A stretch of DNA of 59,620 nucleotides. It comes from Streptomyces sp. AcH 505 (lineage in GTDB: Bacteria; Actinomycetota; Actinomycetes; Streptomycetales; Streptomycetaceae). The number at the start of each line of letters is the position of its first letter. Positions within the stretch are counted from its first letter, which is position 1. The notes under the pieces are model-generated. The model was not told the DNA's origin and searched no databases. It saw only the letters and a program-made list of their open reading frames with translations. The stretch is from assembly GCF_000818175.1 (NCBI RefSeq), contig NZ_JTIY01000001.1, positions 278,878-338,497 on the forward strand, written 5' to 3'. The translations under genes and the position numbers were made by a program. Positions 1-8,378 of this stretch are shown here, piece after piece.

Positions 1-999
1 GGCGGCGACGAGGTGTCGGCGAGGCCGCTGCCGGACGACGTGTGGCGGCTGGACTGGCTGCTGCCCGCCCGGGGTGAGCTGGTCACACCCGACGCGCTGG
101 TGGCGCGGCTGCGGGACACCCTGGCCGGCTGGTGCGGCGAGACACCCCCGTACGAACTGCTCGACACCGGCGTCTACACGCTGCACCACCGGCTGGCCAG
201 GCGGTGGCGGGTGGGCCGTGCCTTCCTCGCGGGGGACGCCGCCCATCTGCTGGGCGCCGTGGGCACCCAGGGGCTCGACGAGGGGCTGCGGGACGCCGAC
301 AACCTGGCCTGGAAGCTGGCACAGGCCTGGCACCACGGCGCGTCGCCCGCGCTGCTGGACAGCTACCAGGCGGAGCGGCGCACCGCCGTCGCCGGGCGGC
401 TGCGCGCCGCCGACCAGTCCCTGCCGATACTGCGCGGCGGTGGCGGGCTGCGGACGTATCTGCCGGGTGCGGCGAGCGGTCACGACACCCTGCTCGCCGA
501 CGGGCATCTGGGGTACGGACCGCTGGGCGCGCCCCCCTCGTACCCGCACTCCCCCCTCGCGCCTCCGCACGCCCAGGGGAGCACGGCGGTCGGCACCGCC
601 CTCGGCGGTCCTGTCGCCGACGTACGGGTGACGACGCCGGACGGTACGTCCGCGCGGCTCAGGGACCGGCTCGGCCGCGGGCAGCTGCTGGTCGTGCTGG
701 TCGCGCCGGGGACCGGGGTGTGGGACCGGCGGCACTGGCTGACCGCCGGGGTGATGCCGCGGCTCGCCGCCGCCGTGACCGCGCTACCCGTGCGGGCCGA
801 GCTGCTGGTCACCGAGGCGTACCCGGGGGCATCGGCGCACAACGTGCTGCTCGTACGGCCCGACGGGCATCTTGTCGACGCCTTCGGCGGGGTGCGTCCG
901 GCCGACCTCTACGCGGCGGCCGACGCGGCGCGCGGCGGCTCTCCTTCGGCGGCCGACACGGATGCGGAACGGGGCGACCGCATTGTGAACATCAATTGA
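1..999 (+). CDS. FAD-dependent aromatic monooxygenase, C-terminal part (cut by window edge)
   Basis: The reading frame is open from base 1, so the N-terminal Rossmann half is outside the window. The visible 332 codons carry the second FAD motif GDAAH (about residue 79) followed by GTQGLDEGLRDADNLAWKLA, the signature of class A flavoprotein hydroxylases that use NAD(P)H and O2 on aromatic substrates. After about residue 200 comes a thioredoxin-like tail (LLVVLVAPG, then DGHLVDAFGG) as in the PheA/TfdB/polyketide hydroxylase group. The substrate cannot be told. The stop overlaps a candidate promoter for the cysteine operon downstream. Confidence 0.85.
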   Translation, partial: GGDEVSARPLPDDVWRLDWLLPARGELVTPDALVARLRDTLAGWCGETPPYELLDTGVYTLHHRLARRWRVGRAFLAGDAAHLLGAVGTQGLDEGLRDADNLAWKLAQAWHHGASPALLDSYQAERRTAVAGRLRAADQSLPILRGGGGLRTYLPGAASGHDTLLADGHLGYGPLGAPPSYPHSPLAPPHAQGSTAVGTALGGPVADVRVTTPDGTSARLRDRLGRGQLLVVLVAPGTGVWDRRHWLTAGVMPRLAAAVTALPVRAELLVTEAYPGASAHNVLLVRPDGHLVDAFGGVRPADLYAAADAARGGSPSAADTDAERGDRIVNIN

Positions 1000-1027
1000 C
1001 CGCGCTCGACCCCTCATGGTGTAGTAC
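996..1027 (+). promoter_or_regulatory. Candidate promoter of the cysteine dioxygenase leader
   Basis: TTGACC at 996-1001 overlaps the stop codon of the monooxygenase. TGTAGT (1020-1025) or TAGTAC (1022-1027) lies 18-20 bases further on. Transcription would start just ahead of the leader peptide at 1048. The match is fair; inferred from sequence only. Confidence 0.45.
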
Positions 1028-1047
1028 AGAGCGTGACTGACACCGAT

Positions 1048-1119
1048 GTGCGCCTGTGGCGGAGGGTTCATGTGGACCTGCTCCGTTACGCGGGCTGCGT
1101 GTGTCGCCCGTCCTGCTGA
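1048..1119 (+). CDS. Cysteine-rich leader peptide (putative attenuator ORF)
   Basis: A 23-codon ORF starting at GTG 1048 begins MRLWRRVHVDLLRYAG and ends CVCRPSC, so three of the last seven residues are cysteine. The RRVHVDLLR core followed by cysteines is the pattern of putative leader peptides that precede sulfur-metabolism genes in Streptomyces. In mycobacteria, short Cys-ending ORFs are known to act as cysteine-responsive attenuators. It is followed within 25 bases by a hairpin and a T-run and then by cysteine dioxygenase. The expected role is to let ribosome stalling or flow at Cys codons sense charged tRNA-Cys. The family match is from memory; the ORF and its Cys codons are read directly. 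Confidence 0.75.
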   Translation: MRLWRRVHVDLLRYAGCVCRPSC

Positions 1120-1141
1120 TTCGCCTTCGTTTCCGCGCGCG

Positions 1142-1170
1142 TGCCGTGTGACACCACGGCAGCGCATTTT
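1142..1170 (+). terminator. Attenuator-type hairpin between leader peptide and cysteine dioxygenase
   Basis: TGCCGTG (1142-1148) and CACGGCA (1155-1161) form a perfect 7-bp stem with a 6-base loop. Four T follow at 1167-1170. It lies 22 bases after the leader-peptide stop and 25 bases before the cysteine dioxygenase start, which suits a cis-acting attenuator or a site that masks the ribosome binding site. Confidence 0.5.
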
Positions 1171-1194
1171 CGCGAACTTCTCAGGACGGTCATG

Positions 1195-1770
1195 ATGTCT
1201 ACTCCCGTATCGCTCCCTGCCTCCGCCGCTGCCGTCGCCACGCCCGCTCCCCCGGTGCCCGCGCCGGCCGTCGGGGCGGGCCCGACCGCGACCGAGCTTC
1301 TCGACTTCGTCCGCAGGACAGCGGCCGACAAAACCTTGATCGACTCGCTCCCCCTCGACCCCGAGGGCCGTACGTGGATCCGGCTCGAAGGCCCGTCCGG
1401 CAGTGAGGCCTGGCTGATCGGCTGGCCGCCCGGCACGGGCACCGGCTGGCACGACCACGGCGGCTCGCACGGCGCCTTCGCCACGGCGGCGGGCGTGCTC
1501 CAGGAGGACTCCCTCGCCGCCCGGCTGCCCACCGAGGGGTGGAAGACCCTGGAGCTGGCCGAAGGGGTCGACCGGCACCGGGAGTTGACGGCGGGTGACG
1601 GCAAGGCGTTCGGTGAGCACCATGTCCACGAGGTGCGCAACGAGTCGGCGGGCGAGCACGCGGTCTCCGTGCACGCGTACTTCCCCCCGCTGCCGCTGAT
1701 GCGGCGCTACAGCCGCACCGGCTCCGTACTCCGCCTTGAGCAGGTCGAGGTTCCCGAGGAGTGGCAGTGA
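1195..1770 (+). CDS. Cysteine dioxygenase family protein (cupin)
   Basis: A 191-aa cupin expected to oxidise L-cysteine to cysteine sulfinate with Fe(II) and O2. The iron-binding cupin motifs are visible: GWHDHGGSHGAF (about residues 83-94) and, about 60 residues later, EHHVHEVRN. ATG 1195 is preferred because AGGA at 1183-1186 is spaced 8 bases from it; ATG 1192 is equally in frame. The gene overlaps the rhodanese gene behind it, so the pair should be co-translated. Placement behind the Cys-rich leader fits control by cysteine supply. Confidence 0.85.
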   Translation: MSTPVSLPASAAAVATPAPPVPAPAVGAGPTATELLDFVRRTAADKTLIDSLPLDPEGRTWIRLEGPSGSEAWLIGWPPGTGTGWHDHGGSHGAFATAAGVLQEDSLAARLPTEGWKTLELAEGVDRHRELTAGDGKAFGEHHVHEVRNESAGEHAVSVHAYFPPLPLMRRYSRTGSVLRLEQVEVPEEWQ

Positions 1771-2153
1771 CCGAGCCGGTCGGCATCGACGAACTGCTGG
1801 AGCGGGTCCGCGAGGACCTGGACCGGGTCAGTGCCAAGGAGGCCTTCGACGAGGCCGCGCACGGGGCCCTGCTGGTCGACATCCGCTATCAGGAGCTGCG
1901 CGAGCGCGACGGACTGATCCCCGGCGCGCTGGTCGTGGAGCGCAACGAGCTGGAGTGGCGGCTCGACCCGCGGGGCAGCCACCGCGCCGCCGAAGCCACC
2001 AGCCACGACCTGCGGGTGGTGGTGGTCTGCAACGAGGGCTACGCGTCGAGTCTCGCCGCCGTGTCCCTGCGCCAGCTCGGGCTGCACCGCGCGACCGACC
2101 TGATCGGTGGCTTCCAGGCCTGGCAGGCCGAAGGGCTGCCGGTCGCGCGGTGA
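1767..2153 (+). CDS. Rhodanese-like sulfurtransferase
   Basis: 128 aa, single rhodanese domain. The active-site loop VVVVCNEGYASS carries the catalytic cysteine (about residue 88), with the usual N-terminal LVDIR and C-terminal GGFQAWQAEGLPV motifs. The GTG at 1767 overlaps the cysteine dioxygenase stop and has GAGGAG six bases upstream; GTG 1761 would sit directly on that ribosome site and is less likely. It probably handles sulfane sulfur released during cysteine breakdown, as expected from its coupling to the dioxygenase gene. Confidence 0.85.
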   Translation: MTEPVGIDELLERVREDLDRVSAKEAFDEAAHGALLVDIRYQELRERDGLIPGALVVERNELEWRLDPRGSHRAAEATSHDLRVVVVCNEGYASSLAAVSLRQLGLHRATDLIGGFQAWQAEGLPVAR

Positions 2154-2181
2154 CCGCTGCCGTACGTGCCCGCCGTACCGC

Positions 2182-2650
2182 TCACTGACGGGCGGCCGCG
2201 ACCTCCACCGGGCGGGTCCCGAGCGCCGCCCTGCCCGGCAGGGCGGTGGCGAGAGCGCGAGCAGCCCGGCCGCTCCGACCACACCCGCGTACTCCAACGG
2301 CCGCACGGCCGGCGCCGCGCCGCCCGTCATGCCGACGCTGAAAGCGGTCAGGACGGCGAGGGCGATGCCCGTGCCGATGACGGCGGCCAGCAGGGCGAGC
2401 ACCAGCGCCTCGGTCCGCAGCATCCGCAGCGCCTGCCGGCGGGTCCCGCCGGTGAGCCGCATCATCGCGAACTCCCGGGACGGCAGCGGCGAGCGGATTG
2501 TCCATGTGCCGTGCCAACAGGTCGTGGCTAAGCGTCAGATCGCCGAATCCGAGACCCCGCGCGTAGACGGCGCGCACGGTGACGGTGGCCGGTGTGCCGT
2601 CGCCGAGTCCTCGCCGAAGCCCTCGATCGATCCTCTGACGACGTCCATGA
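2182..2650 (-). pseudogene. Decayed FtsX/MacB-type ABC permease (C-terminal remnant)
   Basis: Reading leftward on the minus strand, pieces of one permease lie in two frames. GDGTPATVTVRAVYARGLG and DLLARHMDNPL are in one frame. MMRLTGGTRRQALRMLRTEA plus two hydrophobic stretches are in a second. ATALPGRAALGTRPVEV and the stop at 2182 are back in the first. The pieces follow the order of FtsX-type permeases (periplasmic end, R-x-GGTRRQ cytoplasmic loop, last two helices), but most of the protein is missing. There must be at least two frameshifts or deletions, so no full-length product is possible. No ATPase partner gene remains nearby. Confidence 0.7.
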
Positions 2651-2665
2651 CTACACAGTCGCTTG

Positions 2666-2683
2666 TGCACAACCGTCTGTGCA
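2666..2683. promoter_or_regulatory. Orphan palindromic operator TGCACA-N6-TGTGCA
   Basis: A perfect 6-bp inverted repeat with a 6-base spacer lies just upstream (minus-strand sense) of the decayed permease. It looks like the operator of a dimeric regulator that once controlled the transporter; no regulator gene is adjacent now. Confidence 0.4.
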
Positions 2684-2702
2684 TTGGAGTGGACCTGTGT
2701 TT

Positions 2703-2726
2703 CCGGGGTGGGGCTCCCCCCCCCGG
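2703..2726 (-). terminator. GC hairpin downstream of recX
   Basis: CCGGGG-T-GGGG pairs with CCCC-C-CCCCGG around a CT loop, with one mismatch in the stem, 36 bases after the recX stop. It has no T-run, as usual for Streptomyces terminators. Confidence 0.5.
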
Positions 2727-2761
2727 TCGTCCCCGGTCGTCCCCCGTGGCAGCAGGGCACG

Positions 2762-3349
2762 TCAGTCGAAGTGCAGCCCCTCGTCGAGTCCTTCGGTGTC
2801 CTCGCCCTCCTCCTCCAGCGCCTGTTTGACCACCCGCAGGGCCATGCCCTGGGAGTAGCCCTTGCGGGCCAGCATGCCGACGAGCCTGCGCAGCCGTTTG
2901 TCGCGCTCCATACCGCGCGTGGTGCGGAGCTTGCGGGCGACCAGGTCGCGGGCGGTCGTCTCCTCCTGCTCCGGGTCGAGCCGGCCGACCGCCTCGTCGA
3001 CCAGGGTCGAGTCCACGCCCTTGGTGCGCAGTTCACGGGCGAGGGCGCGGCGGGCCAGGCCCCGGCCGTGGTGCCGGGACTCCACCCAGGCGCCGGCGAA
3101 CGCCGCGTCGTCGATCAGCCCCACGTCCACGAAACGGGACAGCACCTCCTCGGCGACATCCTCGGGGACGTCGCGTTTGGCCAGGGCCTCCGCCAGCTGT
3201 TTACGGGTGCGCGGCATGCCGGTGAGCAGGCGCAGGCAGATTGCCCGCGCCCGCTCGGCCGGGTCCTGGGGCGGCAGTTCCCGCTCGGCCCTCGACGAGC
3301 CCGAACTGCCGCCCTGCTCTTCCGCGCGCCGCCTCTTCGGATAAGGCAC
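2762..3349 (-). CDS. recX: Regulatory protein RecX
   Basis: 195 aa, arginine- and leucine-rich, made of repeated three-helix units. Signature pieces are LTGMPRTRKQLAEAL (about residues 43-57), GLIDDAAFAGAWVESRHH and KGYSQGMALRVVK. RecX binds RecA and limits filament growth and recombinase activity. The GTG start at 3349 is eight bases after the recA stop, without a clear ribosome site, which suggests translational coupling to recA. Order and spacing match the recA-recX pair of Streptomyces. Confidence 0.92.
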   Translation of the reverse strand: MPYPKRRRAEEQGGSSGSSRAERELPPQDPAERARAICLRLLTGMPRTRKQLAEALAKRDVPEDVAEEVLSRFVDVGLIDDAAFAGAWVESRHHGRGLARRALARELRTKGVDSTLVDEAVGRLDPEQEETTARDLVARKLRTTRGMERDKRLRRLVGMLARKGYSQGMALRVVKQALEEEGEDTEGLDEGLHFD

Positions 3350-3357
3350 GGTGCGGA

Positions 3358-4494
<1,137 letters not shown>

Positions 4495-4537
4495 GGGTTC
4501 CACCCGATTTGCTTGAGTCGATCGCTTCACGTCACTG

Positions 4538-4560
4538 ACGCTATCCCCTGCCACTGACAA
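4538..4560 (-). promoter_or_regulatory. RecA-NDp type (PafBC-dependent) DNA-damage promoter of recA
   Basis: On the minus strand TTGTCAGTGGC (4560-4550) is followed by six bases and TAGCGT (4543-4538). This matches the actinobacterial RecA-NDp consensus TTGTCAGTGGC-N6-TAGGGT at all but one position. In mycobacteria this element is the binding site of the PafBC activator, giving LexA-independent induction. It is placed correctly in front of recA. Confidence 0.9.
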
Positions 4561-4619
4561 TGCGTCCTGACGTCCCGCCCGGCGCCCTCCGGCGGCGCCC
4601 GGCGACCGGTGCCCAATCA

Positions 4620-4631
4620 GAATGGATGTTC
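4620..4631 (-). promoter_or_regulatory. SOS-box-like site upstream of recA
   Basis: Minus-strand GAACATCCATTC differs from the Gram-positive LexA box GAAC-N4-GTTC at one of eight conserved bases. It lies about 60 bases upstream of the RecA-NDp element, so LexA control may add to PafBC control. The match is imperfect. Confidence 0.5.
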
Positions 4632-4654
4632 GATTTTCCTGTCAAGCGCACCAC

Positions 4655-4680
4655 GCCGGCCAGGGACTTCCCTGGCCGGC
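4655..4680 (-). terminator. Hairpin downstream of the EF-hand gene
   Basis: GCCGGCCAGGGA and its exact complement form a 12-bp stem around a CT loop, eight bases after the EF-hand stop. It separates that gene from the recA promoter region. Confidence 0.7.
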
Positions 4681-4687
4681 CGTGGCG

Positions 4688-4900
4688 TCAGCGGGCGCGC
4701 GCCGCGAGGAACTCGTCCCAGGTCACCCGGCCGTCGCTGTCGGCGTCGGCGGCGCCGAGGAGCGACGCCGCCTGCTCCTCGGAGATGACGCCCGCGCCCA
4801 GCTCCGCCAGCACGCCGCGCAGTTCGGCCGCGGTGATCGCGCCGTCCTTGTCCACGTCGAACTGGTCGAATGCCGCCCTGAGTGCCGCTGTGTCCGCCAT
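4688..4900 (-). CDS. EF-hand calcium-binding protein
   Basis: 70 aa with two canonical EF-hand loops, DVDKDGAITAAE (about residues 15-26) and DADSDGRVTWDE (about 50-61), each with Asp/Asp/Asp/Glu at ligand positions 1, 3, 5 and 12. Such one-pair calmodulin-like proteins occur in several copies in Streptomyces and probably buffer or sense Ca2+ in the cytoplasm. ATG 4900 has a GGGAGGGA ribosome site; the longer upstream frame lacks one. It is transcribed alone, toward recA, and ends at a hairpin. Confidence 0.88.
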   Translation of the reverse strand: MADTAALRAAFDQFDVDKDGAITAAELRGVLAELGAGVISEEQAASLLGAADADSDGRVTWDEFLAARAR

Positions 4901-4946
4901 GAGGGGTCCCTCCCGGGTGTGTGACCGATGACGGCGGACCACTCTG

Positions 4947-5942
4947 TCAGAAGACGCGGATCGCGATCTCGGCCGGGTCGGCGAGGAGTTCGGCGATCTC
5001 GTCGTCCAGCCTGACCAGCGTGACGGAGGCGCCGGCCATGTCGAGCGAGGTGCAGTACTCCCCCACGTAACTGCGGCTGATCTCGATCCCGCGCTCGGTG
5101 ACCTGCCGGTGCGCGAGCCCGTACGCCAGGTACAGCTCGCCGATCGGCGTGCCGCCGAGGCCGTTGAGCATCAGCGCCACCTTGTCGCCGGAGGCGAACG
5201 GCAGATCGTCCACGACGGTGGTGACGAGTTCCGCCACCATCTCGTTGGCCGGGCGCAGCTTCTCCCGCCGCCGGCCGGGCTCGCCGTGGATGCCCACGCC
5301 CATCTCGATCTCGTCGTCGGGCAGGTCGAAGAGCGGGGAGCCCTTGGCGGGCGGGGTGCAGGCGGTGAGCGCCATGCCCATCGTGCGGGTGACGGAGTTG
5401 ACCTTCTCGCCGATCCGGTACAGCTCGTCGAGGTCGGCGCCCCGCTCGGCCGCCGCGCCGACTGCCTTCATCACGAAGAAGTTTCCGGCCACACCGCGCC
5501 TGCCGACGGTGTACGTCGAGTCCTGTACGGAGACGTCGTCGTCGATGAACAGCGTGCGGACGGTGACGCCGTCGGCCGCCGACAGCTCCTCCGCCATCTC
5601 GAAGGCCATCCGGTCGCCGGTGTAGTTGTTGACCAGCAACAGGACGCCCTTGGGCGAGGCGACGAGTTTGACCGTCTCGTACACGTAGTCGGTGGGCGGC
5701 GCCGAGAAGATGTCACCCGGACAGGCGGCGTCGAGCATTCCCTTGCCGACGGTCATGACATGGGACGGCTCGTGGCCCGACCCCGACCCCTGGACGATGG
5801 AGACCTTGCCGGCCTGCGGAGCGTCGGCACGCATGATCAGGTTGTACTCGGGGACGTACCGGAGGGTGCCGGGGTTGGCCAGGGCCAGCCCTTCCAGCAT
5901 CTCCGGGACGAAGTTCTTCGGATCGTTCACGAATTTCTTCAT
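4947..5942 (-). CDS. dhaK: Dihydroxyacetone kinase subunit DhaK
   Basis: 331 aa. DhaK holds dihydroxyacetone covalently on a histidine and passes it to the ATP-bearing or PTS-fed DhaL. The substrate loop SGSGHEPSH (about residues 52-60) and the motif EMGVGIHGEPG, with the covalent His near residue 218, are intact. The start at 5942 is ten bases after dhaL, so the two subunits are co-translated. No dhaM gene (PTS phosphoryl donor) is seen here, so the phosphate source is open. It is the last gene of the aldolase-phosphatase-dhaL-dhaK operon. Confidence 0.92.
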   Translation of the reverse strand: MKKFVNDPKNFVPEMLEGLALANPGTLRYVPEYNLIMRADAPQAGKVSIVQGSGSGHEPSHVMTVGKGMLDAACPGDIFSAPPTDYVYETVKLVASPKGVLLLVNNYTGDRMAFEMAEELSAADGVTVRTLFIDDDVSVQDSTYTVGRRGVAGNFFVMKAVGAAAERGADLDELYRIGEKVNSVTRTMGMALTACTPPAKGSPLFDLPDDEIEMGVGIHGEPGRRREKLRPANEMVAELVTTVVDDLPFASGDKVALMLNGLGGTPIGELYLAYGLAHRQVTERGIEISRSYVGEYCTSLDMAGASVTLVRLDDEIAELLADPAEIAIRVF

Positions 5943-5952
5943 GCGCTCGCTC

Positions 5953-6603
5953 CTAGCTCTCGTCCGTGCGGGAGTTCCATTCGGCCGCGACGCGCTCCGC
6001 CATGACGGCGACCGCGACGGCGCCCGGGTCGGGCGAGCCGATGCTGCGCTCCCCCGTGTAGCTCTGGCGGCCCCGCATGGCCTGCATCGGGGTGGTCGCG
6101 TCGGCTGCCTTACGGGCGGTGGACGCGGCGATCCCGGCCAGTTCGGCCGGTCCGCCGGCACCGGAGAGCGCCTGCTCCAGCGCGTCGGTCATCGGCACCA
6201 GCGCGTCCAGCAGCGTCTTGTCCCCGACGTCGGACCTGCCGCGCGCCTTGATGCCCTCGGTCGCCGCCCGCAGCATCGCGACCGCGTCCTCCCCGCTCAC
6301 ATCGGTGCGCTCACCCAGCGCCGTGGCCGCGCGGAGGAACGCGGTGCCCCACAGCGGGCCCGATGTCCCGCCCACCCGCTTGGAGATCACCATCGCCACC
6401 TTCTTCAGGAAGGTGGCGGGCGTTTCGCGGTCGAAGGTGTCCCAGTCGGCGAGGACGATCTCGAAGCCCCGGGCGAGCGAGTAGCCGAAGTCACCGTCGC
6501 CCGCCACGGCGTCGAGGTCCGAGAACGCGCGCTCGTTGTCGACGGCGGTACGCGCGATCGTCCTGACGACGAACTCCAGATCATCGGCTGTTGTCGTTGA
6601 CAT
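5953..6603 (-). CDS. dhaL: Dihydroxyacetone kinase subunit DhaL
   Basis: 216 aa nucleotide-binding subunit. The Mg/ADP-binding motif DAVAGDGDFGYSLARG (about residues 31-46), then TSGPLWGTAFL and DVGDKTLLDAL, are all present. ATG 6603 overlaps the end of the HAD phosphatase gene by 23 bases and dhaK follows ten bases after the stop. Upstream in-frame codons belong to the overlap and lack the family start. The partner is DhaK of the same operon. Confidence 0.92.
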   Translation of the reverse strand: MSTTTADDLEFVVRTIARTAVDNERAFSDLDAVAGDGDFGYSLARGFEIVLADWDTFDRETPATFLKKVAMVISKRVGGTSGPLWGTAFLRAATALGERTDVSGEDAVAMLRAATEGIKARGRSDVGDKTLLDALVPMTDALEQALSGAGGPAELAGIAASTARKAADATTPMQAMRGRQSYTGERSIGSPDPGAVAVAVMAERVAAEWNSRTDES

Positions 6604-7411
6604 GGCTCTCCTGACTGGCTGCGAGCAGGAACTGGAGGTCCGCGAGCCGCACACAGGGCTCAGGGTGGGCGCCGAGCGGATCGTCCAGCACGCGCGTGAC
6701 GGTCTCGTCCGGCGCCGGGTCGCCAAGGGACGTCACCACGAGCGCGGCTCCGGTGAAATCCTCCTGGCCGGTGTAGGCGCTGGTGGTGACGGCGCAGACG
6801 AGACCCGCGCCGAGTGCGGCGCGCAGTCCGTTGTGGCTGTCCTCGATCACCACGACCCGCGCCGGGTCGAGCCCGAGCCCGGCCACGGCGTAGTCGTAGA
6901 TGTCGGGAGCCGGCTTCTTGTGCGGCACGATGTCCCCGGCGAAGACGCCGAAGCGGGCGGCCAGCCCGGCGCCGACGGCGAGTTCGAGCACACTGCGCAC
7001 GGACGGTTCGGCCGAGGTGGAGGCGACCGCCAGGGTCCAGCCCGCCGCTGCCGCCTCCTCGGCGATCCGCCGCACGCCGGGCCGGGGCGGAATGGCCCCG
7101 CTCGCGATGATCCCCTGGTAGATCTCGGTCTTGCGCCGGTGCCAGCGCGCGACCTGCGCGTCGAGCGCGTCGGGGTCGCTGGGCAGTCCCGTCTCGGCGA
7201 GGAACTCGGGGGTGAGGAGCGTCTTCATCCGCTCCTTGCCGCCACCGACCGTGACCTTCCGCGCGTACTCGGCGTCGCTCCAGCGCACGGGGAGGCCGAA
7301 CTCCTCGAAGGTCCGGTTGAAGGCGGGCAGATGCCCGTAGCGCTCGGTGTCGGCGAGCACGCCGTCGCAGTCGAAGACGAGCGCATAGGCGGTGGAACGT
7401 GCGGCCGGCAC
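6581..7411 (-). CDS. HAD-superfamily phosphatase (CbbY/beta-phosphoglucomutase-like)
   Basis: 276 aa. The four HAD motifs are visible: DCDGVLADT (nucleophile and acid/base Asp, about residues 14-22), STSAEPS (motif II), HKKPAPD (motif III Lys) and EDSHNGL (motif IV). The helical cap between motifs I and II is the CbbY/phosphoglucomutase type, so the substrate is probably a sugar phosphate. GTG 7411 is preferred because GAGGTGA stands five bases upstream; GTG 7420, overlapping the aldolase stop, is the alternative. It sits between the aldolase and dihydroxyacetone kinase genes. Confidence 0.85.
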   Translation of the reverse strand: MPAARSTAYALVFDCDGVLADTERYGHLPAFNRTFEEFGLPVRWSDAEYARKVTVGGGKERMKTLLTPEFLAETGLPSDPDALDAQVARWHRRKTEIYQGIIASGAIPPRPGVRRIAEEAAAAGWTLAVASTSAEPSVRSVLELAVGAGLAARFGVFAGDIVPHKKPAPDIYDYAVAGLGLDPARVVVIEDSHNGLRAALGAGLVCAVTTSAYTGQEDFTGAALVVTSLGDPAPDETVTRVLDDPLGAHPEPCVRLADLQFLLAASQESHVNDNSR

Positions 7412-7416
7412 GGCAG

Positions 7417-8277
7417 TCACCTCGCCCGGCCCGCGCTGCCGAACAGCGTCATCAGCGAGCCGGTCATCTCCATCACGTCGCCCCGTACGGAGCGGAACAG
7501 CGACGGCGGATCCCACTTCTGCCGCTCGGCCGCCGTTTCGAGGAAGGTGAGGCTCGACTTCATGAACTTCTCCTTGAGCGCGGTCGAGATGTTGACCTTC
7601 GCGCACCCCCGGGAGATCAGGTCGTGGAACTGCTCGTCGGAGAGTCCGCTGCCGCCGTGCAGGGCGATCGGCAGCGGATGGGCGGCGACAATGTCGCTGA
7701 CCCGCTGGGCGTCCAGTACCGGTGCCTGTTTGTACGATCCGTGGGCGTTGCCGATCGCCGGTGCGAACACGTCGACCTGCGTCGTACGGAGGAAGCGCAG
7801 CGCGACGTCGAGGTCCTGGCGCTCGGCCTCGGTGTCGCTGCCGACCCCGTCCTCGACGCCGGTGATCGACTCGATCTCGCCCTCGACCTGCGCGCCGAAG
7901 CTACGCGCCTCGGCGACGACCTCGACGGTCTGCCGCATGTTCTCCTCGACCGGCAGCCGCGACGCGTCGAAGAGCACGGAGTTCCAGCCCTGCCGCAGAC
8001 ACTCGCTGATCACGTCGCGCTCGGGGCAGTGGTCCAGGTGGAGCGTGACGGGCACCTCGATGCCGGCCGTCATCGCCGTCCACATCTGGTACAGCACGTC
8101 GCTGCCGATCGACTTCACCGTCTTCACCGACGTCTGCACGATCAGCGGCGAGGCGTGCTCCACGGCGGCGGCCAGCACGGCTTCCAGCGTCAGATCGTTG
8201 AAGATGTTGATGGCCGGCACGCCGTACCGCTCTTGGAAAGCGTCGGAGAGGATGTCGGTCAGCGGCACGACAGGCAC
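7417..8277 (-). CDS. Class II ketose-bisphosphate aldolase
   Basis: 286 aa, the usual length of the GatY/KbaY/FbaA zinc-dependent class. Catalytic and zinc regions are present: LHLDHCPE (about residues 81-88), VEGEIESITG, FAPAIGNAHGSYK and ALHGGSGLSD. It splits or joins dihydroxyacetone phosphate and an aldehyde. GTG 8277 has GGAGG at ideal spacing; ATG 8310 upstream is possible. It is the first gene of an operon with the HAD phosphatase and DhaL-DhaK, which links it directly to dihydroxyacetone phosphate chemistry. Confidence 0.87.
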   Translation of the reverse strand: MPVVPLTDILSDAFQERYGVPAINIFNDLTLEAVLAAAVEHASPLIVQTSVKTVKSIGSDVLYQMWTAMTAGIEVPVTLHLDHCPERDVISECLRQGWNSVLFDASRLPVEENMRQTVEVVAEARSFGAQVEGEIESITGVEDGVGSDTEAERQDLDVALRFLRTTQVDVFAPAIGNAHGSYKQAPVLDAQRVSDIVAAHPLPIALHGGSGLSDEQFHDLISRGCAKVNISTALKEKFMKSSLTFLETAAERQKWDPPSLFRSVRGDVMEMTGSLMTLFGSAGRAR

Positions 8278-8378
8278 GTTGCCTCCAGAGTTCGGACTCG
8301 CCCCATCCATTCGACGCCAGCCGGTCCGGCTCCGCCACTCGACAGGGATCCGCCCGCCCTCAGGGGGCCGCCCGGGGG

